A DNA stretch of 64,000 nt from Bacillus sp. BA3 (GCA_002835675.1 PIZR01000002.1:907878-971877), one strand, 5' to 3'. Positions 35,437-44,795 are shown, numbered from the stretch's first letter. The notes: generated by a model not told the origin, from the sequence alone. Program-made: numbers and translations.

Positions 35437-36558
35437 ATGATAGTAGGAGTTCCTAAAGAATTAAAAACTGCAGAGACTAGAGTGGGATTAAATCCAACAT
35501 GGGTAAAAAAATTAACAGCTTACGGTCATGAAGTACTAATACAAAGCATGGCAGGAGAAGCTAGTGGTTTTTGTGACGAGAAATATGTTTTGGCTGGAGC
35601 AAAAATAGTAAACACGATTGACGAAATTTATGAGAAGGCAGAATTTGTTGTTAAAGTGAAGGAACTTCAACCCTATGAATACGGCCTTCTTAAAGAAGAT
35701 CAAATGATAATGGCATGGTTTCATTTGGCGGAAGATGTAAATCATGAAATGACACAGGCATTACTAGATAAAAAAGCCATTTCATTATCAATGGAATTAA
35801 TCGTTTTACCTGACGGGACAAGACCTACCATTAAACCAATGAGTGAAATTGCCGGAACATTAGCAATGCTTGAAGCAGTCAAATATGCTCAATATGGTTA
35901 TGGCGGAAAAGGTATACTTCTCCGGAAACTGGCCGGTTTACCGTCGAGCAATGTACTCATACTTGGTGGTGGCAATGCTGGACTCAATACTGCGCAAGTT
36001 GCTGTGGGTCTTGGATTGAATGTAACAATCATGGAAGCATCAATGAAACGCATTGATTATTTGAACAACCAGTTGCCACAGGTGGACATTTTGGGTTGGG
36101 ATAAAGATATGATGTTTGAAGAACTTATTCAAAGTGATGTTTTAATTAATACAATTTATCCGATGCCAGGGGTAACCGAGCCTCTCATTACACGAGAGAT
36201 GGTCAGTAAGATGAAACCTAATTCTATTATTATTGATATTGCAGGAACGGGTATAATTGAAACCTCACGTTATACGACTTTAGAGGATCCAGTTTACTAC
36301 GAACAAGAAGTCCTACATTACTGTGTCCCGAATATGCCGGCTCTATGTCCACAAACCTCGACAAACATGATGCTGATGACAACCGGCCCATATATTATGA
36401 ACATTGCGAATAATGGTTTGAAAGAGGTTGTAGAAAATGATGTAATAGTAAGAAATTGTATCAGCACTTTGAACGGTGAAATTGTTCATCACGAAGTTGG
36501 GATCAATCATGACATGCCTTATACAGATATAAAAACGGAGTTACTATTGTCAAAATAA
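35437..36558 (+). CDS. ald: Alanine dehydrogenase, divergent member
   Basis: A 373-residue member of the alanine dehydrogenase/transhydrogenase family, which oxidises L-alanine to pyruvate and ammonia with NAD. Seen: MIVGVPKELKTAETRVGLNP, the substrate lysine in VVKVKELQPYEY, histidine in FHLAEDVNHE, the NAD motif ILGGGNAGLNTAQVAVGLG, and NMPALCPQTST near 311. It departs from the usual sequence (NAG in place of VVG, AWFHLAED), so it may be a paralogue with another amino acid as substrate. AAAAGGAG precedes the ATG. It is divergent from an AdeR-like activator and followed by an amino acid permease. Confidence 0.85.
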   Translation: MIVGVPKELKTAETRVGLNPTWVKKLTAYGHEVLIQSMAGEASGFCDEKYVLAGAKIVNTIDEIYEKAEFVVKVKELQPYEYGLLKEDQMIMAWFHLAEDVNHEMTQALLDKKAISLSMELIVLPDGTRPTIKPMSEIAGTLAMLEAVKYAQYGYGGKGILLRKLAGLPSSNVLILGGGNAGLNTAQVAVGLGLNVTIMEASMKRIDYLNNQLPQVDILGWDKDMMFEELIQSDVLINTIYPMPGVTEPLITREMVSKMKPNSIIIDIAGTGIIETSRYTTLEDPVYYEQEVLHYCVPNMPALCPQTSTNMMLMTTGPYIMNIANNGLKEVVENDVIVRNCISTLNGEIVHHEVGINHDMPYTDIKTELLLSK

Positions 36559-36901
36559 TAAAGCGTTCTTAGAGTCATCTCATATCCTACGTTTCATTTC
36601 GATTGATTAGAAATCAGTGTACACGTTATTGAACAAGTCGCTACTAAAGAAATTCCAGGAGTCAGTAAAGATGCCGGCGAGAAGATTTTTGCAGGAATTA
36701 TCTTTGTTATTCTGCAGACGGAATTCCTTACGAGGAATGGGGAAACAAGACAACAAATTCATGGATAATTCAAAGTAGGCTCCCTAGCATCTTTCTGACT
36801 TTTTTATGATTTCTAGAAAACCACGCATTAAAAAAGATGTAATAATATTGATCCTATTTCTTGTAAAAAGTTAAATCAGGTAAAAGAGGAGAGTATTTTA
36901 C
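36559..36901. other. Gap between ald and APC permease
   Basis: No intact gene. One stretch near 36605-36680 reads LEISVHVIEQVATKEIPGVSK, which recalls the start of Asp23/Gls24 proteins, but it has a stop just before it and no start, so it could be a remnant or chance. No clear terminator lies after ald. Confidence 0.4.
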
Positions 36902-38257
36902 ATGTCGAATTTAAGTAAAACGGATAGAACACTGACACTCATTCCAGTTGTATTGTTTGGTTTTTCATTTATGGGGTTAACCACAGCTTTTACTACGTAT
37001 GGTATTGCGGCCAATATTTCCCACGGTACGGTTCCGGGAGCAATGATAGTTGCTCTAGTGGTAATGATGTTTACTGCTTACAGTTATGGGAAAATGGCAA
37101 TTGCGTTTCCATCTTCAGGTTCTGCATATGTTTATACGCAAAAATCGCTCAATCCCTCTGTTGGATTTCTTGTCGGATGGGTGATCTTAATGGATTATTT
37201 ATTTATGCCCATGGTGAATTATTTAGTATTTGGTATTTTTTTCTCAGCAGCCTTTCCTACAATTCCAAGTTACATCTGGATTTTAGGTATGCTGATTCTC
37301 GTCACTTTTATTAATATTAAAGGATTGAAGATTGCCACAAATGTAAACGCATTCATAACGATTTTTGCTTTTCTTTTTATCGTTATCTTTATAGGTTTTT
37401 CCATTAAGGAAATTTTTATGGGAGAAAGCACGGCAACTCTTTTATCTCTTGAGCCATTCTATAATTCGAAAGAACCCTTTTCTTATACAATAGCTGGAGC
37501 AGCTTTATTATGCTTTTGTTTCCTTGGGTTTGAATCAGTTACAGCGTTTGCGGAAGAGACAGTGAACCCTAAGAAAACAATTCCCCGAGCTGTTATTTTA
37601 ATTACTCTTGGTGGTGGTTTAATCTTTACAAGTGTTTCATATTTCTCGTATCTTGTATGGCCAGAGTATAACACATTTAATAATCCTGATTCGGCTGCCT
37701 ACGAAATTATTAAACTTGTTGGTGGAAAGGCGATGTACTCAGTATATCTTGCGCTTTATGCATTAGCTGTATTGGGTAGTGCCATGTCGTCCCAGGCAAG
37801 TGCATCACGAGTCCTCTATACGATGGGGCGAGATGGACAGTTTCCTAAAAAGTTCTTTGGCAGCCTGCATCCGAGATATAGAACACCCGTAAATAATATA
37901 CTGATCATTAGTTTTGTCTCTTTGCTTGCTTTATTTTTAAGTTTAGATCTTGTAGCATCATTTATTAATTTCGGGGCGTTTCTTGCGTACACTTGTGTTA
38001 ATATTTCCGTAATTGCTCATTATTATATTAGAAATAGAGAACGTTCGGTTAAAGGAACTGTCTTATATTTATTTGTTCCTATTATTGGAGCTGCCCTTGA
38101 TATTTTACTTCTTGTGAATCTTGATGCGCACTCAAAAGTACTTGGAGTAAGTTGGTTAATAATAGGCTTCATTTATTTACTTGTATTGACAAAAGGACTA
38201 AAAAAACAGCCACCAGTATTAAAAATCGAAGAAAATTATAGTGTAGATTTAAAATAA
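36902..38257 (+). CDS. APC-family amino acid permease
   Basis: A 451-residue polytopic permease with about 12 membrane segments. The first contains GFSFMGLTTAFTTYG, and SYGKMAIAFPSSGSAYVYTQK and FESVTAFAEETVNPKKTIPRA are the APC signatures. It is close to the PuuP/YeeF-like group. Substrate is probably an amino acid; its position behind ald suggests alanine or the substrate of that enzyme. AGAGGAGAG precedes the ATG. The 38258-38440 stretch after it holds no gene. Confidence 0.85.
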   Translation: MSNLSKTDRTLTLIPVVLFGFSFMGLTTAFTTYGIAANISHGTVPGAMIVALVVMMFTAYSYGKMAIAFPSSGSAYVYTQKSLNPSVGFLVGWVILMDYLFMPMVNYLVFGIFFSAAFPTIPSYIWILGMLILVTFINIKGLKIATNVNAFITIFAFLFIVIFIGFSIKEIFMGESTATLLSLEPFYNSKEPFSYTIAGAALLCFCFLGFESVTAFAEETVNPKKTIPRAVILITLGGGLIFTSVSYFSYLVWPEYNTFNNPDSAAYEIIKLVGGKAMYSVYLALYALAVLGSAMSSQASASRVLYTMGRDGQFPKKFFGSLHPRYRTPVNNILIISFVSLLALFLSLDLVASFINFGAFLAYTCVNISVIAHYYIRNRERSVKGTVLYLFVPIIGAALDILLLVNLDAHSKVLGVSWLIIGFIYLLVLTKGLKKQPPVLKIEENYSVDLK

Positions 38258-38444
38258 AGTCACGCTGTTTATAAAAAAGATGAAAAACGGTTTAGACATA
38301 AACTATTGTCGGTATGAGACCTACAGTTCATTACTGGATTATCTATCGAATGGTTATCTAACGAAAAGATTGATGTCGTAAGTCTTCCACCTTGTAAAAA
38401 AAATTAAAGAATATAGAGATAACAATCAGTCCAAAAGTGAAAAA

Positions 38445-38491
38445 GTGCAGACATATCTCATTCCCAATCGAGAATGAAGGATATGCTGCAC
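38445..38491. terminator. Terminator after phnX
   Basis: GTGCAGACATATC pairs with GATATGCTGCAC through an extended hairpin with ATTC/GAAT inside. The minus strand then reads CACTTTTT. It ends the AEP operon. Confidence 0.75.
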
Positions 38492-38508
38492 TTTCTTCGC
38501 CCTGAATG

Positions 38509-39324
38509 TTAGTTTGAACGAGGTCTTTTCCCATCCGCTATTAGAAGGTTGATGGTATCTATGAGTTCAGGCAGTTCCTCCATCGTTTTGATGGTGAAGT
38601 CGGCTCCGTTTTGCATAAATGTGCCTGCCGTTTTAGAGATGAGGTTTTGTTTATCTCGTTCTGGTAAACTCGTATACTCATCCAAACTCAATCCCATCTC
38701 AGAGCTTCCGACAATGATTCCGACCGACCATACTCCAGCATTCACTGCCTCTTGCATATCGGAAATGGTATCGCCCACCTTCACTACTTTCCATGAAGCC
38801 GCTAACTTCAATTTTTCCATATTCCTATATATCATGTAAGGATAAGGCCTTCCAATCGAATCGGTTTGATCCGGGGTTACATGGAAATCCGGCCGATACC
38901 CTTTTTGCAAAGCATTTGCTGTGACGACCTCCATCATTGTATCCGTATATCCCGTTGTCGACCCAATCTTCAGGCCCCGATTCCTTAATGCTTCCACCGT
39001 CTCGATAACCCCCGGAATGGGATCTGTATAATCCGCCAATGACATCATCAGTGCCGGTTCGAATTCAGCATATAGTTTTTCAACGTCTTCCTCATTGAAT
39101 GGCCTTCCGTATTGTTCCTCCCATAACGAAGATATCCTTGGCATGGTCAGCATCGCACGAATATGGTCGATTTTCAGCATGCCCATCGGAGCTCTGGCTT
39201 CCTCCATCGTCACGTCCAGTCCAGCATTCTTAAAAATATCCACAAAAACATTCACTGGTGCAAAACATCCAAAATCCACAGCTGTTCCTGCCCAATCCAA
39301 AATGATTCCTTCTACCTTATTCAT
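38509..39324 (-). CDS. phnX: Phosphonoacetaldehyde hydrolase (phosphonatase)
   Basis: A 271-residue HAD-superfamily enzyme that cleaves phosphonoacetaldehyde to acetaldehyde and phosphate. Nucleophile D10 in ILDWAGTAVD, the Schiff-base lysine K51 in MGMLKIDHIRAM (D12 and K53 in the B. cereus enzyme), GSTTGYT near 135, and KVGDTISDMQEA near 183. It overlaps phnW by 4 bases (ATGA) and ends the AEP operon. With PhnW it completes breakdown of 2-aminoethylphosphonate. Confidence 0.95.
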   Translation of the reverse strand: MNKVEGIILDWAGTAVDFGCFAPVNVFVDIFKNAGLDVTMEEARAPMGMLKIDHIRAMLTMPRISSLWEEQYGRPFNEEDVEKLYAEFEPALMMSLADYTDPIPGVIETVEALRNRGLKIGSTTGYTDTMMEVVTANALQKGYRPDFHVTPDQTDSIGRPYPYMIYRNMEKLKLAASWKVVKVGDTISDMQEAVNAGVWSVGIIVGSSEMGLSLDEYTSLPERDKQNLISKTAGTFMQNGADFTIKTMEELPELIDTINLLIADGKRPRSN

Positions 39325-40415
39325 ACTGTCACCACTTTCATATATTTTTCTACGATCCTGCCAAGTTCCTCGATATCTTCTTCATGGATTTCGCCAATAT
39401 TGCCAATTCGGAATGTATCTATGTCAGTAAGCTTTCCAGGGTATATTACGTATCCCCTCTCTTTGATAAAATTATAGAAGTCCTCAAAATCAAAGGCTTC
39501 AGTTGGAAAAAGGAAAGTTGTAATGATAGGCGATTGTTTATCAGGTGAGATATATGCATGAATGCCCAATTTTCCCATCAGCTCCCTCAGCCTGTCATTA
39601 TTATTTTTATAGCGGGAGAATCTAGCTGGGATGCCGCCTTCTTCCGTTAATTCTTCCAACGCTTTAGCAAACGCGGCCACTACATGTGTTGGAGAAGTGA
39701 AACGCCATTTCCCATCCTTGTCCATCTCTTTCCACTGATCATATAAATCCAAGGACAAACTGCGGGCATTGCCTTCACAAGCCAATAATTTCTCAAGCTT
39801 TACGATGACAAAACCAAAACCGGGGATTCCTTGAATGCATTTATTTGCACTGCTGATCAAATAATCAATTCCGAGTTCAGGCACATTCATGTCAACTCCG
39901 CCAAAGCTGCTCATCGCATCAATGATCAAGATTTTTCCTTGTTCCTGTGATATCTTCGAAACCATTTCTATCGGATTTAAAATCCCTGTCGTCGTTTCAC
40001 AATGAACCATTGCTATATGTGTGATGTCACGATCATCCAGTAAAATGTTCCGGATTTCAGCTTCATTTGGAAACTCATTGTACTCAACGCCATACTCCAC
40101 ATGATTCAGCCCGATGCACTCCGCCATTTTCACAATCCGTTTCCCATATGCACCATTCGTTATGATCAGCACTTTATCGGATTTTGAAAGTGCAGTCGTC
40201 AGCACAGATTCTACAACAAACGAGCCGCTTCCCTGCATAAGTACAGCCGTATATTCTCCGTTTGCAGCATACGCCAATTCAAGAAGCTGAGATCTGATTT
40301 TTTGTGTAATTTCTTTATAATCATTTTCCCACGTACAGCGGTCAACAAGCATTTCCTGTTTCACCGTACTTGTAGTGGTCAGCGGTCCAGGCGTTAATAG
40401 TTTATAGGTATTCAT
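39321..40415 (-). CDS. phnW: 2-aminoethylphosphonate-pyruvate transaminase
   Basis: A 364-residue fold-type I PLP enzyme that moves the amino group of 2-aminoethylphosphonate to pyruvate, giving phosphonoacetaldehyde and alanine. PLP lysine K192 in SSANKCIQG (K194 in the Salmonella enzyme), IDAMSSFGG near 165, and LLTPGPLTTT at the start. Product alanine could feed the alanine dehydrogenase encoded 3-4 kb away. GAGGAG precedes the ATG. Confidence 0.95.
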   Translation of the reverse strand: MNTYKLLTPGPLTTTSTVKQEMLVDRCTWENDYKEITQKIRSQLLELAYAANGEYTAVLMQGSGSFVVESVLTTALSKSDKVLIITNGAYGKRIVKMAECIGLNHVEYGVEYNEFPNEAEIRNILLDDRDITHIAMVHCETTTGILNPIEMVSKISQEQGKILIIDAMSSFGGVDMNVPELGIDYLISSANKCIQGIPGFGFVIVKLEKLLACEGNARSLSLDLYDQWKEMDKDGKWRFTSPTHVVAAFAKALEELTEEGGIPARFSRYKNNNDRLRELMGKLGIHAYISPDKQSPIITTFLFPTEAFDFEDFYNFIKERGYVIYPGKLTDIDTFRIGNIGEIHEEDIEELGRIVEKYMKVVTV

Positions 40416-40440
40416 TTTACTTCACTCCTCACTGTATTCA

Positions 40441-41433
40441 TCATTGTGCCGATTTAAAGAACTCTTGATGCTGTTTTAATAATTCAACCGTTAGGGGCTG
40501 CTTGTATTTCTTAGGATGGGCCGGTTTGTTCTTTTCCGTTACCTTTTCACCTTCATAAAGTGCGACCGGGTAATGTTTCAGCAATTCTTCTCTAGCATCT
40601 TTACTGATTGTTTCTGCCATTTTCATTGCTAAACTTGTTCTACCTTCATTATCTTTATTCACGACAGCCACAGATTCCGTGTAGGAGAAATTCCCCTCAA
40701 CCGGATCGACGAACTTGATCGGTAAGCCCGACTCTTTAGCCATCACGGCTTGGTAGCGTAAACCAAAACCGGCAGCCACTTCCCCTGCTTGAACTTTATT
40801 GATTGGACCTGAACCTGAGCTTTCAAGATGCGGACCGCTATTAGCTATTAATTCATGGAGAACCTTTTTCCCCTCTGCGTCACCGTATTGACTGATTATT
40901 GCTTGAACTAAAAGCCACCCTGTTGAAGAGTCCAGGATATTAGGAATTGAAACGAACCCTTTATATTCCGGCTTTGTCAAATCCTTAATCGAGGTAGGCA
41001 TCGGCAGGCCTTTTTGTTTAAGCACTTCCGTATTTACAAAAATGGAACCGGTATTTGCCAAAATCGGCGTGTAATAGACTGGATTTTTTTCCAAAGCTTT
41101 TGCACTGAATGACAGGTCCTTGAACATGGAGTGCTGATCTTGGGCACTTTCAATGAAATAGGAACTCATCGTCACGACATCGGCCTCGATTTCAGCGCCT
41201 TCTGCGAGCAGTTTCCCTCCTAATTCAGATGTGCCTAATGATTGAAGGACGTATTTCCCTTCATATCCGGCATCTTTCAGGGAAGTCTCCATTGCTGCAG
41301 TGGCTTCTTCATCTCCATTCGTATAAATGACCACCTTTTCCTCATCCGCTTTGCCGCTGTTACGGCCGACCAATACAAATACCAAACTTAAAGCAACTAA
41401 AGAAAGTAAGGCTATCTTCAATGTTTTAGACAT
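40441..41433 (-). CDS. 2-aminoethylphosphonate ABC transporter substrate-binding protein, lipobox cysteine lost
   Basis: A 330-residue extracellular binding protein (SBP_bac_6-like; VVIYTNGDEEATAAMETSLKDAG at the start of the mature part). The signal sequence SKTLKIALLSLVALSLVFVLVG would normally end in cysteine. Here the residue is arginine (CGT at 41362-41364; TGT would give cysteine). The protein may therefore stay as an uncleaved membrane anchor, or be cut elsewhere. The start is ATG 41433 with GAGGGGG; the frame runs 16 codons further. Position in the operon supports an AEP role (PhnS type). Confidence 0.87.
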   Translation of the reverse strand: MSKTLKIALLSLVALSLVFVLVGRNSGKADEEKVVIYTNGDEEATAAMETSLKDAGYEGKYVLQSLGTSELGGKLLAEGAEIEADVVTMSSYFIESAQDQHSMFKDLSFSAKALEKNPVYYTPILANTGSIFVNTEVLKQKGLPMPTSIKDLTKPEYKGFVSIPNILDSSTGWLLVQAIISQYGDAEGKKVLHELIANSGPHLESSGSGPINKVQAGEVAAGFGLRYQAVMAKESGLPIKFVDPVEGNFSYTESVAVVNKDNEGRTSLAMKMAETISKDAREELLKHYPVALYEGEKVTEKNKPAHPKKYKQPLTVELLKQHQEFFKSAQ

Positions 41434-41446
41434 AATATCCCCCTCA

Positions 41447-43063
41447 TTAATGTTTGAATTGTCTTTTTTGATAATGATCACAAAGCAGCTTCACGACTAG
41501 ATTTGTAAAAAAGATAAGTAAAGACAGGATGAATATTTCATTGAATTTCGCAAAATGCTGAAGCTCTTTAATTTTACTGGCCACTAATGTGGTTTGGGCC
41601 GTGACCAAAAAGATGATTCCGCTGATCGTCACCATACTATTGATGAAATAGTAGCTGAACATCTCGATCACCGTAGATGCCGAATTTGGCAGAATGACAC
41701 GATAGATTGTCCTGATCCAGCTATCCCCCAATAGATTCCCGGTGGTTTCCCAACCAGGGTTCATTTTGGATAAAGAGTTCTTCGCCATTAAATAGGGTGT
41801 TGTAAAGAAGTGGACAATGTTACATAGAATGATGATGGCAAAGGTTCCCTTCCAGCTGCTGCCGTTGAACAGCAGCAAATACGATAAGCCCAACACCATT
41901 CCCGGTACTGTATTCGTCAGCATCGAAATGACATCCATTGACGATTTCCCCTTAAGGGGCGTCCGGACATTCAAAACCGCAGAGCTAAAGGCGATGAACG
42001 TTCCCATTACAGCCGTCATCAAGGCAACGAATAAGGAGTTTTTATAAACTGCCGTTAAATCGCTTGATTGGAATGTGTCGATAAAGTGCTTTATGGTGAA
42101 CGAGAGATCGTAAGGGAAACTAGTTAAAAATGGTGCAATGAACATGACCGCAAATACAGAAAACATCCCTATCAAGACCAGCAGCGAGATACCCCCAAAA
42201 CATATATCCCTTCCTATGTGCTTCGTCAATTCGATATCGCTGAACTTGTCATAATGAAAATTAAGTTTTTCGAGATAGTTTAATAGAAAAACACTGAATA
42301 CTACCGGAATGAGCATGAGAATGGCAATCACTGCACCGTTATTGAAATCAGGGATTGAACCTAGCATGACTTGATACAGCTGCGTCGCAACAACGGAGTA
42401 GGTCCCGCCGACTGAAGCCGGTATCCCAAAATCGGTGAAGCTCAAGATGAATGAAAGTACAAAGGCTCCTCCCAAAGTTCCCGATAATGGCCGTATGATC
42501 GTATTCATGAAACTTCTTATCGTTCCGTCACCCATTAATTTTGAAACGATGATGAACTTTTTATCCATGTACTTGAAGGAATTATTAATGAGCAGAAAAG
42601 CTGATGGCAATGTATAAATCACATAACCTATCAATAATCCATTAAATCCGTATATATCGAATAGATTCCTTCCAAAAATCTTCGTTATGATTCCTTGATT
42701 TCCGAAAGAGTAGATGATCGCAAACCCGAAAGTTATCGTCGGAAGCAGCATCGGAATAAGGATCCCTGTTTTAATTACACTTTTTAACGGCCTATATAAT
42801 CGGGTGCAATGGATGGAATAGGCCAGGAAAAAGGCTAAAACGGTCGTAATGACGGCTGTGAGCCCTGAGATTTTCACGCTGTTTCCAAATGACATCATCA
42901 GCTCTGCATTTGAAAGGACCGTTAGATAATTCGAGAGACTGATTCCATCAGCCGTTTCAAAAGAACGGACGAACAATATCCCAAGCGGCAAGAAAAGAAA
43001 AGCGGCAAATAGCAGTAAGATAGGTATATAAATGACTCTCATTGCCGGTTTTACATCAGGCAT
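41447..43063 (-). CDS. 2-aminoethylphosphonate ABC transporter permease, two permease units in one chain
   Basis: A 538-residue permease with about 12 membrane segments and two EAA-type loops (LMGDGTIRSFMNTIIRPLSG near residue 175-195 and NLLGDSWIRTIYRVILPNSAS near 460-480). It is thus a fused dimer like FbpB/ThiP and the PhnU2 type. Start chosen at ATG 43063; a GTG three codons earlier is possible. It overlaps the end of the ATPase gene by 8 bases. Confidence 0.88.
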   Translation of the reverse strand: MPDVKPAMRVIYIPILLLFAAFLFLPLGILFVRSFETADGISLSNYLTVLSNAELMMSFGNSVKISGLTAVITTVLAFFLAYSIHCTRLYRPLKSVIKTGILIPMLLPTITFGFAIIYSFGNQGIITKIFGRNLFDIYGFNGLLIGYVIYTLPSAFLLINNSFKYMDKKFIIVSKLMGDGTIRSFMNTIIRPLSGTLGGAFVLSFILSFTDFGIPASVGGTYSVVATQLYQVMLGSIPDFNNGAVIAILMLIPVVFSVFLLNYLEKLNFHYDKFSDIELTKHIGRDICFGGISLLVLIGMFSVFAVMFIAPFLTSFPYDLSFTIKHFIDTFQSSDLTAVYKNSLFVALMTAVMGTFIAFSSAVLNVRTPLKGKSSMDVISMLTNTVPGMVLGLSYLLLFNGSSWKGTFAIIILCNIVHFFTTPYLMAKNSLSKMNPGWETTGNLLGDSWIRTIYRVILPNSASTVIEMFSYYFINSMVTISGIIFLVTAQTTLVASKIKELQHFAKFNEIFILSLLIFFTNLVVKLLCDHYQKRQFKH

Positions 43064-43808
43064 ACTTTTCACCGAATAAGTTGTAAATATTTTCTCTCTT
43101 GATCTCCAGTTGTTTAAGAATGAATTCCTTCACAAAATCATTGGCTGGCTGATTGATGATTTCTTGAGGCGATCCAAATTGAGAAATATTCCCTTGATTA
43201 ATGATCAAAATCTTATCGGACATCGTCAAAGCCTCTTCCGGGTCATGTGTCACTATGATCGTCGTGAGCTTAAATTCTCGGGCAATGGATTTGATGCGTT
43301 CCTTTATCGATTCCTTGATCACACCATCCAAAGCACTCAGCGGCTCATCAAGTAATAGGATTTTCGGTTTCATTACAAGAGTCCTTGCGATCGAAACCCT
43401 TTGTTTCTGACCCCCGGATAATTCGCTGATCCTTTTTTTTAAATGCGGTGTTAATTCCAGAAAATCTATGTATTCTTGAAGCTCTTCCTTGGAAACGGAT
43501 CCCTTCCTGTTCCTCAATCCATAAACGATATTTTCATAGGCATTCAAATGCGGGAAAAGAGCGTAATCCTGGAACACTATATTAAATCCCCGGTCTTTCA
43601 TGGGAACGTTACTCAAATCGGTATCATTGAAAATGATTTTTCCATGATTGATACCCGTCAAGCCCAAAATTATATGTAATAAAGTAGTTTTGCCGCTTCC
43701 ACTTGGTCCTAATAGTGAAACGATCTCCCCCGTTTTTATTTCAAGATTTATATTATCCAAAACTGATTTTCCATCGAATTGCTTGCTAATATTTTGTAAT
43801 TTTAGCAA
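43056..43808 (-). CDS. phnT: 2-aminoethylphosphonate ABC transporter ATP-binding protein (PhnT-type)
   Basis: A 250-residue ATPase: Walker A GPSGSGKTT near 37, Q-loop NIVFQDYALFPHLNAYENI, signature LSGGQKQRVSIARTL, Walker B ILLLDEPLSALDG. Canonical ferric/AEP-type importer ATPase. The frame reaches back to 44057, but AAAGGAGGTG lies 5 bases before a TTG at 43808, so I start there. It opens the operon, about 30 bases from a TATACT -10 behind a clear hexamer array (43851-43889). Confidence 0.88.
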   Translation of the reverse strand: MLKLQNISKQFDGKSVLDNINLEIKTGEIVSLLGPSGSGKTTLLHIILGLTGINHGKIIFNDTDLSNVPMKDRGFNIVFQDYALFPHLNAYENIVYGLRNRKGSVSKEELQEYIDFLELTPHLKKRISELSGGQKQRVSIARTLVMKPKILLLDEPLSALDGVIKESIKERIKSIAREFKLTTIIVTHDPEEALTMSDKILIINQGNISQFGSPQEIINQPANDFVKEFILKQLEIKRENIYNLFGEKYA

Positions 43809-43835
43809 ACCGTTCACCTCCTTTAATACACCCTT

Positions 43836-43889
43836 AGTATAAAAGCCATTTGTAAAACGAATTTGAGATTTTTGTAAATACTCTGTAAA
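43836..43889 (-). promoter_or_regulatory. PhoP-box-like array and -10 before the AEP operon
   Basis: On the minus strand TTTACA (43889-43884), TTTACA (43878-43873), CTCAAA (43867-43862) and TTTACA (43856-43851) recur at exactly 11 bases. After 9 bases comes TATACT (43841-43836) as a -10. This is the layout of a PhoP-activated Bacillus promoter with no -35. Confidence 0.75.
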
Positions 43890-44036
43890 TATTGAACACT
43901 TTATTACTAACTTAATACTAACTTTTGACCAACTAGTGATATTTTTATCATCTATATGTTGAATATGTTCGCGGTAAACAGTACACTTAAACTGAGTATC
44001 AGGAAGATAGATATGAAGAATAGGCGGGTGTAACTT

Positions 44037-44795
44037 ATGCTTCCTCTTGAAAGGCAAAAGAAGATCATCGAGTTATTAACGATTAGAAAAGTTATGAAGA
44101 TTGCCGAGCTTACTGAAGAAATGCAAGTTTCCATCGAAACCATCAGAAGGGATATAAACCTTCTTACAGGGCAAGGAAAAATAGAAAAGATCTATGGCGG
44201 CGTTAAGCTGGTTCAATCGAAGTTTGGAGAGTCGACGATAGATGAACGGATGTTCAGTCAATTAGAAGAAAAGGAATCCATCGCTCAAAAATGCAGTGAG
44301 TATATCGACGATGGTGATTGCATTTATATCGATAGTGGTTCAACAACCTATCAAATCGCTAAATATATAAAACAGAAAAAGAAACTGACCGTGATAACCA
44401 GTTCGATCCCCGTTGTAAATGAGCTCATTCATAGCGACATCGAGATATTGATCATTGGCGGGAAAGTCAGGCGAAATGAACAATCCATCGTTGCATTTGA
44501 CTACTTATTCAACTTTAGTGAATTGAATATTACAAAAGCATTCATTTGTGCGAGCGGCATAACCGTTGAAAAAGGCATATCCGACTATAATTTAGAAGAA
44601 GCGAACACACGAAAAAAAATCATAGATCTATCCCAAGAAGTCTATGTTGCCGCTGACAGCACAAAGTTTGGGAAAGACGTGACCATCGGGATATCTTCAC
44701 TGGATAAAATCGATTACATCATAACCGACGATCATTTACATAAAGATTTCATCTCTTCATTTAAAGAGACCGACACACATTTGATTCTTTCTTAA
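44037..44795 (+). CDS. DeoR-family regulator divergent from AEP operon
   Basis: A 252-residue regulator with an N-terminal DeoR helix-turn-helix (ERQKKIIELLTIRKVMKIAELTEEMQVSIETIRRDINLLTGQGKIEKIYGGVKLV) and a C-terminal sugar-phosphate sensor domain (DSGSTTYQIAKYI, LIIGGKVRRNEQS, VYVAADSTKFGK). DeoR proteins usually respond to a phosphorylated metabolite. The divergent position makes the AEP operon its likely target. GGCGGGTG precedes the ATG. Confidence 0.87.
   Translation: MLPLERQKKIIELLTIRKVMKIAELTEEMQVSIETIRRDINLLTGQGKIEKIYGGVKLVQSKFGESTIDERMFSQLEEKESIAQKCSEYIDDGDCIYIDSGSTTYQIAKYIKQKKKLTVITSSIPVVNELIHSDIEILIIGGKVRRNEQSIVAFDYLFNFSELNITKAFICASGITVEKGISDYNLEEANTRKKIIDLSQEVYVAADSTKFGKDVTIGISSLDKIDYIITDDHLHKDFISSFKETDTHLILS

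Noticed and set aside
36605..36680. Asp23/Gls24 gene remnant after ald
   Set aside because: Only about 20 residues resemble the family; a stop stands directly before it and the similarity ends quickly. Too short to call.
38258..38440. Possible decayed gene after the APC permease
   Set aside because: Short stretches (e.g. GLSIEWLSNEKIDVVSLPPCKKN) look protein-like, but no family, start or ribosome site can be named.
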